A stretch of DNA of 32,673 nt from Treponema sp. UBA4692 (GCA_002404895.1 DHKO01000022.1:1-32673); one strand, 5' to 3'; shown: positions 22,995 to 30,907, counted from the stretch's first letter. Notes: generated by a model from the sequence alone, not told the origin. Numbers and translations: made by a program.

Positions 22995-24326
22995 TTATCT
23001 TAAATTTAACCTGAACAGCTTTGAGCCTCGTTCTGGAGTCCATAGATTTTTTCTTTCTTCAGGAAGCGTTGAAATGTCATTTGGAACGAACCCTTGTTTT
23101 TCAAACCAGTCTGCTGTCTGCGTTGTCATTATGAAAACGCTTTCAAGGTTTATTGTCTTTGCTTTTTCTATCAAATATTGAATCATTTTCGGTCCGATTC
23201 CGATGTGGGAGCAGGCCTCGTCAACCGCGACTGCCGCGATTTCAGCTTGTTTTCTGTCGTAGATGTGCAGGGCGGCGCATGCTCTGATTGCTCCGTCTAG
23301 CTCATATACGATGTAGCTGTTGTATTCTGCTTCAAGCTGTTTTTCTGTGCGCGGAAGAAGAATCTCCTTTTTAATGAAAGGACGCATTACAGAAAGAACT
23401 CCTGAAATGTCTTCGCGTCTCATCGCCCTTATTTTTCCATAGTTTGATGAATAAATCATTGTTCCTGAACCGAAGTCGCTGAAAATTTCGCATGGAAGAG
23501 TCCCCTCTGTCGAGCCGTTTAGAATGTGCACGCGTGTAACTCCGTCAATAACTGCTTTTTTTGAAAGTTCCAGCATCTGTAGAATTGTCTTTGATTTTTC
23601 TGTTTCTGGATTTTCTCTGATAAAATCGTCAAGCTCTTCAATATTCATTGCCGGAACGTTTCCGTCTGATGAAAGTCCCAGTTCAGATGGAATTTTGAAT
23701 GTCTCTTTTGAAATTTCCGCGTTTGGAAGAAGAAAAAAAAGCTTGTCGGCATGTATATGAGTCGCAATTTGGGCTGCAAGCTGGGCAGAGGATATGTTGT
23801 AAGGTTTTCCGTTCAGGCTCCAGCCAATGCATGGAAAAATCGGTATGAATCCGCTTTCGAGAACTGTGTTTATTGCCTCATCGTTCAGCTTGTCAATTTC
23901 GCCCGCTGTTCCGTAGTCGATTCCTGAAAGAACTCCTTTTCCTCTCGCCCTGACCCAGTTTCCGATGACCGCCGTGAGATTTTCGCCTGCAAGGCTTGTC
24001 ATCACAATGTTTGCAGTGTCAAAAGCAGCGTTTTTTATCAATGAGATTGTTTCTGGAGTCGTGATTCTGACTCCGTTCTTGTAAGTCCATGAGATTTTGT
24101 TCTGTGCGAGAATGTTGTCGATTTTTATTCTCGCTCCTGGAACGATTATGACTTTCAGTCCCGCCTGATGAATCATCGCGATGTCTCTGATGTGGCTTAC
24201 AAAAAGAGGCGAGTCGATTATCTCGTTGTCGATGTGAATTACAATTGATGCGTTTTTGAAGCGTTTTATATAGCGGATAACGTCTCTTATTCTTTCTGCC
24301 TTTTCGATTATTGCGCTTTCTTCCAT
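22995..24326 (-). CDS. argA: N-acetylglutamate synthase
   Basis: Makes N-acetylglutamate from glutamate and acetyl-CoA, the first step of arginine synthesis. The product has 443 residues, the same as E. coli ArgA, with the same two-domain layout. The N-terminal amino-acid-kinase-like domain (about 1-285) has V-I-I-V-P-G-A-R, K-N-G-V-R-I-T and G-I-D-Y-G-T-A-G-E-I. The C-terminal GNAT acetyltransferase domain (about 295-435) has I-R-A-C-A-A-L-H-I-Y, A-V-D-E-A-C-S-H-I-G-I-G-P-K-M-I and L-T/M-T-T-Q-T-A-D-W-F-E-K-Q-G-F. GAGAG precedes the ATG. It follows queH by 13 bp, so the two probably share a transcript. Confidence 0.92.
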   Translation of the reverse strand: MEESAIIEKAERIRDVIRYIKRFKNASIVIHIDNEIIDSPLFVSHIRDIAMIHQAGLKVIIVPGARIKIDNILAQNKISWTYKNGVRITTPETISLIKNAAFDTANIVMTSLAGENLTAVIGNWVRARGKGVLSGIDYGTAGEIDKLNDEAINTVLESGFIPIFPCIGWSLNGKPYNISSAQLAAQIATHIHADKLFFLLPNAEISKETFKIPSELGLSSDGNVPAMNIEELDDFIRENPETEKSKTILQMLELSKKAVIDGVTRVHILNGSTEGTLPCEIFSDFGSGTMIYSSNYGKIRAMRREDISGVLSVMRPFIKKEILLPRTEKQLEAEYNSYIVYELDGAIRACAALHIYDRKQAEIAAVAVDEACSHIGIGPKMIQYLIEKAKTINLESVFIMTTQTADWFEKQGFVPNDISTLPEERKNLWTPERGSKLFRLNLR

Positions 24327-24339
24327 ATATTTTCTCTCT

Positions 24340-25056
24340 TTATTTTGATTGATTTTCAGTTTTCTGCCTCGGCGAATTTTGCTTTGAATACACGCAGCCG
24401 CAGTAGTCCTGCCGCCAAAGCCCGTATTCTTTGCTTAACTGCGTGCTTCTTAAAAATCCACCTCGTTTTTTGAAGTCAGACGGCAAATATTTTGTGATTT
24501 TTGAGATTTCAAGATTCTTGATTTTCTCTTCTTTTTCTTTTTGGAGATTTTTTCCGATTGTGTTTATTTTTTCAGCGTCTTTGTGAGGACTAATGCTTAG
24601 AGTTGTCGTGAACCATTCAAATGAATGACTGTTTGCGTATTCATATGCTTTTCTCATTCTGAACTCATAGCATCGCCTGCACCTTTCGCCTTTTTCAGGT
24701 TCGGTCTGAAGCTCAGGCTGTTCAAGCGTTTTTGTGGCTGAAAAATATTCTTCTGGATTGTAGATTTCCTCGATGAGCTTTACGGAATTTTTTATGGCTT
24801 CTGGAAATTGTGTCAGGAATTTTTTCAGCTCGTTCAGCCGCCTGTGATATTCTTCTGACGGATGTATATTCGGATTGTAATAGTATATTGTGATGTCGAA
24901 ATGTTCTGCTAGGTATTCCAGCACATATGAGCTGCAAGGTCCGCAGCAGGCATGGAGAAGAAGACTCGGCTTTTTGTGGTTTTCATTTTCTTGCATTTCA
25001 TTTTGAATTTGCAAGATTATTCGGTCAAGCTGCTTGTGGTAAGGAAGTTCTTTCAT
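24340..25056 (-). CDS. queH: Epoxyqueuosine reductase QueH
   Basis: A 238-residue DUF208 protein that reduces epoxyqueuosine to queuosine in tRNA, the non-orthologous alternative to QueG. The cysteine motifs are complete: H-A-C-C-G-P-C-S, the E-R-C-R-R-C-Y-E-F-R-M pair and Y-C-G-C-V-Y-S. L-S-I-S-P-H-K-D and L-P-S-D-F-K-K-R-G-G are also typical. The start at 25056 has GAAGGG just upstream and matches the family; a longer frame 21 codons upstream would run into the terminator at 25080-25117. Confidence 0.9.
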   Translation of the reverse strand: MKELPYHKQLDRIILQIQNEMQENENHKKPSLLLHACCGPCSSYVLEYLAEHFDITIYYYNPNIHPSEEYHRRLNELKKFLTQFPEAIKNSVKLIEEIYNPEEYFSATKTLEQPELQTEPEKGERCRRCYEFRMRKAYEYANSHSFEWFTTTLSISPHKDAEKINTIGKNLQKEKEEKIKNLEISKITKYLPSDFKKRGGFLRSTQLSKEYGLWRQDYCGCVYSKQNSPRQKTENQSK

Positions 25057-25079
25057 TTTTTCCCTTCGTAAAAACTTGT

Positions 25080-25117
25080 AAAAAAGAGGGCTGCCGATAA
25101 AACTTATCAGGCAGCCC
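25080..25117 (-). terminator. Strong terminator between pheT and queH
   Basis: On the minus strand GGGCTGCC (25117-25110) pairs with GGCAGCCC (25095-25088), extended inside by GATAA/TTATC, then TC and six T. It ends 24 bases before the queH start, so queH transcription probably begins very close to its gene or reads through. Confidence 0.85.
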
Positions 25118-25126
25118 AAAGTTCTT

Positions 25127-25179
25127 AAAAAAGATACCAGAAGTCCTTTTCTAGGACGAGGGTTTGATTTTCCAGTATC
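25127..25179 (-). terminator. First of two tandem terminators after pheT
   Basis: On the minus strand GATACTGGAA (25179-25170) pairs with TTCTGGTATC (25142-25133) over 10 bp with two G-U pairs. An inner hairpin GTCCT-AGAAA-AGGAC and a following T6 complete it. The branched shape could also be the 3' end of a small RNA. Confidence 0.6.
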
Positions 25180-25279
25180 AAAACTTAATTAAATGATAAA
25201 GCAGGTTTTGCAGAACACAACGGAGATACATCACTTGTTTTCAGCAAAATTGTATTGTTGGTACAAATAAGCCTGAAAA

Positions 25280-27631
25280 TCAGCATACCTCGCAGTTGTC
25301 TGCTTTTGAAGTCTTTATCTCTTTTCCGTCTGCAAGAGCTTTTTTGCCTGCAATAATCACTGTGTGGTCTGCGACTTTGTATTCTACTTTTGCAAATTTC
25401 TCGATGTCGATTTTTGCAGGTTTTTCTCCGCTGTAATCGCTGCCTTCAAGTGTGATTACTGTTCCTGGTTTTGCCCATGGCGCTTCAAGAAGCTCCACTT
25501 TTTCTTTTCCGTCTTCTGTGTAGTCGCATGCGAGCAGCATTCCGTGGCTTTCAACGCCTTTCATTTTGCGCGGGGCGAGGTTCGCAGCGATAATCACGTG
25601 CTTTCCAAGAAGTTCTTCCTCTTTGAGATAAGGACGCAATCCCGACTGTATGATTCTAGGAGTTCCTGAGCCGTCATCCATTGTCTCTATGTAGAGCTTG
25701 TCCCCTTGAGGATTTGTCTCGACTTTCTCAATTTTTGCTACCAATAGCTGAATGTGGCTGTCGAAATATCCTGCCGGATCGGTCTCTGCAGGGCTTGTGC
25801 TTCCAGCTTGATTTGAGCTTTCTTTTTTCTGTTTTTTTGCAGCAGGCTTTGAATTCGGCTTTTCAGCTGGCATAAGCTCTTCGATGTCGATTTCGCCGGC
25901 TACGCAAGGAACTGTAATCTGCCAGTTCTCAAGAACCTGCGGATGAACTTCACCGAACACACCGACTTGCTTTCCGTTTGTAATTATTGCCGCCTGTCTG
26001 CCTGGAATAAAGCGAGGGTCGTTCGCTTCTTTAACTTCATATTTGTGGTTCAGATAATAGAGAATTGCCGAGACTTCCGAAGCGAGGCTGTTGAAGTTCG
26101 CGTTGTTTGCAGCCGTCATAAAGCCGAGCGACTGGATTGTCTTTGTTCCTGTGTTCTGCGTGTCATCAAGGAACGCGACTTTTCCAATCTCGAAGATTTT
26201 ATGAGGGAAAATCGCATTTGCCGCCGCGCTTTCTGCTCTTAGAAGAGACGATATAATCGACGGACGAACAAACTGGTAGTTCTCGCTCATCGGGTTCAAG
26301 ATTTCAATCACTTTGTCTGCCTTGATGTTCATCTTGTCGATGTAGTCTTTCTTTGAGCCGAGATAGTTGAAAATCATCTCCTGATAGCCGAGACCGACCA
26401 TAATCTCTTTTGCCTTGCGGCTGAAAAGAGTGACGTCTGAAAGCTGGCCTACCGTGAAATCGCTTGGACGAACAGGCTTGAAGTAGTCAAGCCCGATTCC
26501 AATCATCACATCTTCTATTACATCAACTTCGTGCAGAAAGTCATTTCTGTATGGAGACGGATTCAGTGTGAATTCAACGTCATTTTTATTCGACTTTAGA
26601 TATTTTGAAGTCTTTTCTGTCGCCTCGAAGTCTTTTGCAGCAACGTCGTTGTCCATTCTCGCAAGAGCGTCAAGAACCTGCTCTTTAGTCAAGTCGCAGC
26701 CGAGCTTCTTGTTGATTGCGGCGAGCGTCGCTTTTGTAGGCTGCTGGAAATAGTAAGGAACTGTTATTTCTTTTCCGAGTCCTGTCTCATACGGATGCAC
26801 AACTTTTACAGGAAGAATTTCATATCCCGCATCAGCAAAATCGCAAGCGACGATATTTGCGGACAAGACAAGATTCTCGATGTTGTCGCCTGTAAGCTCG
26901 ACCATAAGACCTTTGTCGCCGACTTTTACAGCACCGAGCGTTGCAGAGTTGATGACCGGCGCCATAGACATAATCTTGCCTTTGTCGTCAGCAAGAAGCG
27001 GAAATTTCTTGAAGTCCTTGATAATCCAGCCGAAATCTTTTCCTTTTGGATGTTCTGTTAAAATCTGGCGGCAAGTCATCGGTGTCTCGCACTGGAGCGG
27101 AACGAAAGATGTTGTGTCAGGATCGACTGCCTTGTAATGAACAGGAAATTTTATCTCGGAGATTCTGTAAACGCCCATTGAAATTGACTTTCTTTTGCGG
27201 CCGAAGTTCCATGCCAGCTTTTCCTGTGTCTGGATAATGTCCTTGAGCATCGGGTCGTCAATCGGCTTTCCTGAGATAACAAAGCTGACCATATAAGGAC
27301 GGATTTTCGCAAGTTCCGGATCAACGGTTACGATTCTGTCTCCGCAGTCCTTGATGTCGCCTTTTCTTGACATGAACTTTGAGTAGTCGGAGCGTTTCGC
27401 GCCTTCATGAAGTCGGAGCTGTCTTGTTACGCCTCCTGTAGACCACAAGTCCGGGCGGTTTGTGTCGTTCAGCTCGATTTTTATTACGCGCTCGTCTTCT
27501 TTCTGGGACATATCAGGTTTCTCGTCAAGCTCCGCTTTTCCGCAAGTGAGCTTTTTTTCCAGTGTGTCGTAGTCGTATTTTTTTCCAAGAAGATTAAAAA
27601 ACAGTTTCTCGTTTACTTCAATTTTTGGCAT
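25280..27631 (-). CDS. pheT: Phenylalanine-tRNA ligase beta subunit, archaeal/eukaryal type with C-terminal tRNA-binding domain
   Basis: A 783-residue beta subunit of PheRS. The body lacks the N-terminal tRNA-binding (EMAP-II-like) domain of ordinary bacterial PheT and starts directly with the archaeal/eukaryal pattern (M-P-K-I-E-V-N-E-K-L-F-F, then E-L-N-D-T-N-R-P-D-L-W-S). The B3/4 region follows (G-R-K-R-K-S-I-S-M-G-V-Y), then a B5 domain and the catalytic-like module (P-S-P-Y-R-N-D-F-L-H-E-V-D-V-I-E-D-V). After a Lys/Ser/Pro linker (about 590-620), residues 622-783 form an EMAP-II/Trbp111-like OB domain (V-E-T-N-P-Q-G-D-K-L-Y, then L-A-P-R-K-M-K-G-V-E-S-H-G-M). GAGGA precedes the ATG. pheS is not in the window. 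Confidence 0.93.
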   Translation of the reverse strand: MPKIEVNEKLFFNLLGKKYDYDTLEKKLTCGKAELDEKPDMSQKEDERVIKIELNDTNRPDLWSTGGVTRQLRLHEGAKRSDYSKFMSRKGDIKDCGDRIVTVDPELAKIRPYMVSFVISGKPIDDPMLKDIIQTQEKLAWNFGRKRKSISMGVYRISEIKFPVHYKAVDPDTTSFVPLQCETPMTCRQILTEHPKGKDFGWIIKDFKKFPLLADDKGKIMSMAPVINSATLGAVKVGDKGLMVELTGDNIENLVLSANIVACDFADAGYEILPVKVVHPYETGLGKEITVPYYFQQPTKATLAAINKKLGCDLTKEQVLDALARMDNDVAAKDFEATEKTSKYLKSNKNDVEFTLNPSPYRNDFLHEVDVIEDVMIGIGLDYFKPVRPSDFTVGQLSDVTLFSRKAKEIMVGLGYQEMIFNYLGSKKDYIDKMNIKADKVIEILNPMSENYQFVRPSIISSLLRAESAAANAIFPHKIFEIGKVAFLDDTQNTGTKTIQSLGFMTAANNANFNSLASEVSAILYYLNHKYEVKEANDPRFIPGRQAAIITNGKQVGVFGEVHPQVLENWQITVPCVAGEIDIEELMPAEKPNSKPAAKKQKKESSNQAGSTSPAETDPAGYFDSHIQLLVAKIEKVETNPQGDKLYIETMDDGSGTPRIIQSGLRPYLKEEELLGKHVIIAANLAPRKMKGVESHGMLLACDYTEDGKEKVELLEAPWAKPGTVITLEGSDYSGEKPAKIDIEKFAKVEYKVADHTVIIAGKKALADGKEIKTSKADNCEVC

Positions 27632-27665
27632 GATTTTCCTCGAAATTCATTACTTTAATAGAAAA

Positions 27666-27694
27666 ATTATATCGAAATGAAATAAATCTAACAA
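27666..27694 (-). promoter_or_regulatory. Predicted pheT promoter
   Basis: On the minus strand TTGTTA (27694-27689), a 17-bp spacer and TATAAT (27671-27666), about 35 bases upstream of the pheT ATG and just after the stop of the XRE gene. Confidence 0.65.
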
Positions 27695-27701
27695 CTGAAA
27701 A

Positions 27702-28058
27702 CTAGTTTCGCGGTTTTGAGTGGGTTGTGTTGAACGGAATATTCAGGTTGTCAATCGCGTTGTCTATCACTGATTTTAAGTCGCGTCTGACTTGGTTCAA
27801 AGTGTTTTCTCTTACTGAAAGGTCGGCGACAGGATTGTCTGAGTCATTGAAGAAGTCTGTTGCTTTTATTCCTAATGATTTTGCGAGCTTTTCAAGAGTT
27901 TCTGCTCCCGGCCAGCTTTCGCAGGTTTCAATGTCTGAGATTGTATATTTTGAGACACCGGAAAGCTCTTCAAGATGATCCTGCGTTATTTTCTTTGACT
28001 GCCTGAACAATTTGAGATTTCTTGACAATGTCTTTTTTAAATATGAATTTTTGTTCAT
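27702..28058 (-). CDS. XRE-family helix-turn-helix regulator
   Basis: A 118-residue protein with a Cro/C1-type HTH at about 12-68: L-K-L-F-R-Q-S-K-K-I-T-Q-D-H-L-E-E-L-S-G-V-S-K-Y-T-I-S-D-I-E, then W-P-G-A-E-T-L-E-K-L-A-K-S-L-G-I. The C-terminal 45 residues are charged and amphipathic, perhaps for dimerisation. The ATG at 28058 is given; a TTG two codons upstream (28064) is also open. No Shine-Dalgarno is visible, and a TATACA (28072-28067) lies so close that the message would be leaderless. A 14-bp palindrome overlapping the promoter suggests autoregulation. Its targets are unknown. Confidence 0.85.
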   Translation of the reverse strand: MNKNSYLKKTLSRNLKLFRQSKKITQDHLEELSGVSKYTISDIETCESWPGAETLEKLAKSLGIKATDFFNDSDNPVADLSVRENTLNQVRRDLKSVIDNAIDNLNIPFNTTHSKPRN

Positions 28059-28079
28059 ATTCAAAATGTATAAGCGACT

Positions 28080-28093
28080 TATGAAATTTCATA
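28080..28093. promoter_or_regulatory. Palindrome upstream of the XRE gene (candidate operator)
   Basis: TATGAAATTTCATA is a perfect 14-bp palindrome, 8 bp upstream of the TATACA element and in the position of a promoter spacer/-35. It lies in the spacer shared with yhbY, so a bound protein could affect both genes. Confidence 0.45.
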
Positions 28094-28222
28094 CGGAGAG
28101 ACAGCACGAAAATATTTTATGATTGTATCAACACTACAAATAAAGCAAAAAAAATAAACAGGTTTTATTTTTGATTTGCCGCTTGGCTATGGTTGAGTTT
28201 TAAAATCAGAAAATATAAAATC

Positions 28223-28582
28223 ATGGATATGACAACATTAACATCAAAACAGAGAAAATTTTTAGAGAAAAGCGCGCAGCCGCTAAGCCCGCTTGTTCAG
28301 GTTGGAGGCGCGGGGCTTACAGAAGAGCAGGTAAAGAACATTTCAAGCGTGATTGATTCCCATGAGCTTATAAAAATCAAGTACAATTTCATAAAGTCTC
28401 TTGCGGCTGTTTCTGAAAAGGCTGAGGTGAACGAGAACCGGGATAAGCTCGACAGCGAAATCTCCGAGAAAACAGGCTCCGTCCACGTGAGGACAATCGG
28501 AAATGTCGCGATTTTCTATAAGCCTGCAAAAAAGGAAGAAGACCGGCATTTTGAGAAAGAGCTTAGAAAGCTCGAGAAATAA
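28223..28582 (+). CDS. yhbY: CRM-domain RNA-binding protein YhbY
   Basis: A 119-residue protein with one CRS1-YhbY (CRM) domain, associated with pre-50S ribosomal particles in other bacteria. Family residues are L-T-S-K-Q-R-K-F-L, P-L-S-P-L-V-Q-V-G-G-A-G-L-T-E-E-Q-V, H-E-L-I-K-I-K and V-H-V-R-T-I-G-N-V-A-I-F-Y-K-P. A charged tail rich in Lys and Glu follows. The ATG at 28223 is used; 28229 is an alternative that aligns equally well with E. coli YhbY. No ribosome site is visible, and a TATAAA at 28214-28219 could make the message leaderless. Confidence 0.88.
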   Translation: MDMTTLTSKQRKFLEKSAQPLSPLVQVGGAGLTEEQVKNISSVIDSHELIKIKYNFIKSLAAVSEKAEVNENRDKLDSEISEKTGSVHVRTIGNVAIFYKPAKKEEDRHFEKELRKLEK

Positions 28583-28652
28583 TCTTTTTCTAGTTCCAGA
28601 ATCGGACAAAAAGAAAAAATGTTTTCAAACTGGAAAATTTAGAATCTTGAAG

Positions 28653-28695
28653 AACTCCGTTCCTGCGTGAATTATTTTGGGGACGGAGTTTTTTT
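28653..28695 (+). terminator. Intrinsic terminator after yhbY
   Basis: AACTCCG (28653-28659) pairs with CGGAGTT (28684-28690), with TCC/GGA pairing inside. A run of seven T begins within the end of the second arm. Confidence 0.85.
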
Positions 28696-28829
28696 CTGCT
28701 TCCTATTTTGCGATAAAATTCCGTATTCTGTTTTTGAATTTTCACTGAAAACTTTATTTTAATTTCTGAAATCTTTTCACGTTTTGACGAATTCGCAGTT
28801 TTTGTTTTCCCTAAAGAAATTTTTCGGGC

Positions 28830-28858
28830 TTAAAAAAACTCTTGAAATTTTATATAAT
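28830..28858 (+). promoter_or_regulatory. Predicted potD promoter
   Basis: TTAAAA (28830-28835), a 17-bp spacer and TATAAT (28853-28858), 37 bases upstream of the ATG. Confidence 0.55.
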
Positions 28859-28894
28859 CAGACTTTCGATTCTTAATTTTCAGGAGGTAATAAA

Positions 28895-29962
28895 ATGAAA
28901 TTCAGAACGACAAAAAAAACACTATCAAAAATCGCTTTGGGTTTTGCGGCCGCTGTTGCAACACTCACGCTTCTTTCCTGCGAGCAGAAGAGAGCCCTTA
29001 AACTTTACACATGGACGTATTACACTCCGGAAAAGGTAATCAAGGATTTTGAGAAGAAATTCGACTGCAAGGTTATTGTGACGGAATATGACTCAAACGA
29101 GACAATGTACAACAAGCTGGTGAACGGCGGAGCGAAAAGCTTTGATATTTGCGTTCCGGGCCAGGACTATATCTCGATTATGCTTGAAAAAGGAATGCTG
29201 CAGCCGATAAATCAGGAGCTTTTCACAAACCGCAATCTCATAAATCCGAAATTGATTGAAAAAAAATCTGTTGACCGCGAGATGGTTTATTCTGTTCCTT
29301 ATTATTTTGGCGCGTCAGGAATCTGCGTGAACAAGAAAAAAGTTCCGGGCGGAAACTACGAGAGAACATGGAATATTTTCGCTGATTCTCAGTTCAAGGG
29401 GCATGCCTCGATGATGGACGATTACCGAGAGGTGATTGGAGACGCTCTTGCCTACAAAGGATACAGCGTTTCAACCTCAAGCGACGCAGAGCTTGCCGAA
29501 GCGGAAAAAATAATCAGAAATGACTGGCTTCCTAACATCGTGAAATTTGACGCGGAAGGATTCGGAAAGGATTTTGCGCGCGGAGACTTGTGGCTTTGTC
29601 AGGGATACGCGGAGTGCGTTTTCGGCGAAGTTCCAGAAAACGAGTGGGACGACACAATCGACTTTTTTATTCCTGAGAACGGCGGACCTTCTTATCTTGA
29701 GTGCATGGTCATTCTTAAACATTCAAAAAATGCTGACTTGGCTACGGAATTTATGAATTTTATGCAGCGGCCGGAAAATTATGCCCAGTTCTTGGACAAT
29801 TTCCGCTTTCCTTGCTACGTGAATACGGAAGCCGCAAAGTACACGACAAAAAAGCCGATGTATCCAGCCGATGTTCTTGACAGCTGCGAGGCGAAAGTTG
29901 ATTTGGGAAAGAATCTTGATAAATACTATAAGATTTGGGAGTCAATCCGAATTTCAAAATAG
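28895..29962 (+). CDS. potD: Polyamine (spermidine/putrescine) ABC transporter substrate-binding lipoprotein
   Basis: A 355-residue periplasmic-binding protein that captures polyamines for an ABC importer. The lipoprotein signal ends at Cys29 (T-L-L-S-C). The mature part has the PotD/PotF look: L-Y-T-W-T-Y-Y-T-P-E-K-V-I, then V-T-E-Y-D-S-N-E-T-M-Y-N-K-L, S-F-D-I-C-V-P-G-Q-D-Y, Y-F-G-A-S-G-I-C-V-N, and F-I-P-E-N-G-G-P-S-Y-L. A strong AGGAGG site lies 7 nt before the ATG. No potA, potB or potC is adjacent: both flanks end in terminators. Substrate is inferred from family resemblance. Confidence 0.88.
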   Translation: MKFRTTKKTLSKIALGFAAAVATLTLLSCEQKRALKLYTWTYYTPEKVIKDFEKKFDCKVIVTEYDSNETMYNKLVNGGAKSFDICVPGQDYISIMLEKGMLQPINQELFTNRNLINPKLIEKKSVDREMVYSVPYYFGASGICVNKKKVPGGNYERTWNIFADSQFKGHASMMDDYREVIGDALAYKGYSVSTSSDAELAEAEKIIRNDWLPNIVKFDAEGFGKDFARGDLWLCQGYAECVFGEVPENEWDDTIDFFIPENGGPSYLECMVILKHSKNADLATEFMNFMQRPENYAQFLDNFRFPCYVNTEAAKYTTKKPMYPADVLDSCEAKVDLGKNLDKYYKIWESIRISK

Positions 29963-30003
29963 AGTCTGAAACAAAAGGTTTCTGATTTATCTGATTAAAA
30001 AAA

Positions 30004-30124
30004 GGCTGCCTGAAAATTTTTTTTGCCGTTATTGATTTTGCGGGAATCTCAAAAATTAGCGCAAATAATGATTTTGGCAAGATAAAGACGCATAGAAAAT
30101 ATTTTTTTATGGCAGCCGATTTTT
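30004..30124. terminator. Large bidirectional terminator-like inverted repeat between potD and the NUDIX gene
   Basis: GGCTGCC (30004-30010) and GGCAGCC (30111-30117) form the outer stem. TTGCC (30023-30027)/GGCAA (30076-30080) and TTTGCG/CGCAAA-like pairs nest inside. A T run follows on the plus strand and another on the minus strand (complement of seven A ending at 30003). It can serve both converging genes. The roughly 100-base interior is unusually long for a terminator. Confidence 0.55.
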
Positions 30125-30136
30125 TAGCTTTATTTT

Positions 30137-30607
30137 TCAGATCTTTTTCCCGTCAAGAAATTTCTGGATTAGCTCTCCGTTTTTGTAAACGAGCTTTAGC
30201 GAGAAAAATGGCGCGTCTGTGTGCAGAAGACGGAGAAAAATCTTGTCGCCTTCCCAAAGCTCAAGGCTTTCAATTTTTTCAAACGGAATCCATTCAAGCT
30301 TTCCTTCATCACATTCCGTTAAATTTCCCTCAAAGTCGTCTGAAGTGTAAAGGCACATGTATTCCGCAGGCTCTTCGTCGGAGACAAAAGTTACGATTCC
30401 ACGGAATTTGAAATTTTTAAGAGTGAGTCCTGTCTCTTCTTTTACTTCGCGCAGAAGGCAGTCTTCCGGGCTTTCCTTGAATTCAAAATGCCCGCCGACT
30501 CCAATCCATTTGTCATGGTTTATGTCGTTCTTTTTTGTGACGCGGTGAAGCATTAAATATGCGCTGTTTTTTTCTATATAACAAAGCGTTGTGAGCTGCG
30601 ATTTCAT
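30137..30607 (-). CDS. NUDIX hydrolase (MutT/8-oxo-dGTPase-like)
   Basis: A 156-residue NUDIX protein. The full box G-x5-E-x7-R-E-U-x-E-E-x-G-U is present as G-H-F-E-F-K-E then S-P-E-D-C-L-L, R-E-V-K-E-E-T-G-L (about residues 38-60). The N-terminus (L-T-T-L-C-Y-I-E-K, then M-L-H-R-V-T-K-K-N-D-I-N-H-D-K-W-I-G-V-G-G) and W-I-P-F-E-K-I-E-S-L-E-L-W-E-G-D resemble the 8-oxo-dGTP diphosphatases of Firmicutes and spirochaetes. Nucleotide-pool sanitation is therefore the likely role, though NUDIX substrates are hard to predict. AGAGGA precedes the ATG. Confidence 0.85.
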   Translation of the reverse strand: MKSQLTTLCYIEKNSAYLMLHRVTKKNDINHDKWIGVGGHFEFKESPEDCLLREVKEETGLTLKNFKFRGIVTFVSDEEPAEYMCLYTSDDFEGNLTECDEGKLEWIPFEKIESLELWEGDKIFLRLLHTDAPFFSLKLVYKNGELIQKFLDGKKI

Positions 30608-30753
30608 TTTTTCCTCTTTATTTCTTGCTGTTTGCCTAAATCCTAAAATTTTTTTTATTTTAGACGCTTGAAAAAATTGTGTCGAGCGGATTTTTCAGGC
30701 CAGAAAAATTTCTCGCGGCTGTGTTTTTGTTCTTGGAATCCAAAAGCCGAATG

Positions 30754-30782
30754 TTGAACTGAATCAAAAAAAAATATAGAAT
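30754..30782 (+). promoter_or_regulatory. Predicted carB promoter
   Basis: TTGAAC, a 17-base A-rich spacer and TAGAAT lie at roughly 30754-30782, just upstream of the leader ORF. The carB leader would be about 155 bases long. Confidence 0.5.
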
Positions 30783-30793
30783 ACGACTTTAGT

Positions 30794-30865
30794 ATGAAAG
30801 CGACAATTTACGGATGCAGTTTTTTTTCGACGGCAAAAGGTTCTTGCGCTTGCATTGTTTACTGA
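30794..30865 (+). CDS. Possible 23-codon leader peptide of carB
   Basis: ATG at 30794 to TGA at 30863-30865, starting M-K-A-T-I-Y-G-C-S-F-F-S and ending C-A-C-I-V-Y; three Cys, no Arg. It has no clear ribosome site and would start a few bases from the predicted transcription start. A run of eight T lies in its middle. Its last codons (GTT TAC) can pair with the AGTGAA that forms the left arm of the following terminator. Those features suggest attenuation, but the frame is short enough to be chance. Confidence 0.3.
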   Translation: MKATIYGCSFFSTAKGSCACIVY

Positions 30866-30874
30866 TGAATTTAA

Positions 30875-30907
30875 AAGTGAATTTCTATTGAAGTTCACTT
30901 TTTTTTT
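30875..30907 (+). terminator. Intrinsic terminator in the carB leader (possible attenuator)
   Basis: AAGTGAA (30875-30881) pairs with TTCACTT (30894-30900), followed by T to 30907 (nine in a row counting the stem end). It lies 36 bases before the carB ATG and downstream of the predicted promoter. Confidence 0.8.

Larger units (their letters stand above)
28583..28894. other. Spacer between yhbY and potD
   Basis: It holds the yhbY terminator (28653-28695) and the predicted potD promoter (28830-28858). Nothing else is recognisable; the rest is AT-rich. Confidence 0.6.

Noticed and set aside
25133..25179. tRNA-like fold after pheT
   Set aside because: The arms do not give an acceptor stem, anticodon arm and T-loop of standard size; a branched terminator explains it better.
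30794..30865. Cys-rich small protein (metallothionein-like) upstream of carB
   Set aside because: Only three cysteines, no ribosome site and direct overlap with a terminator system; leader ORF or chance is more likely.
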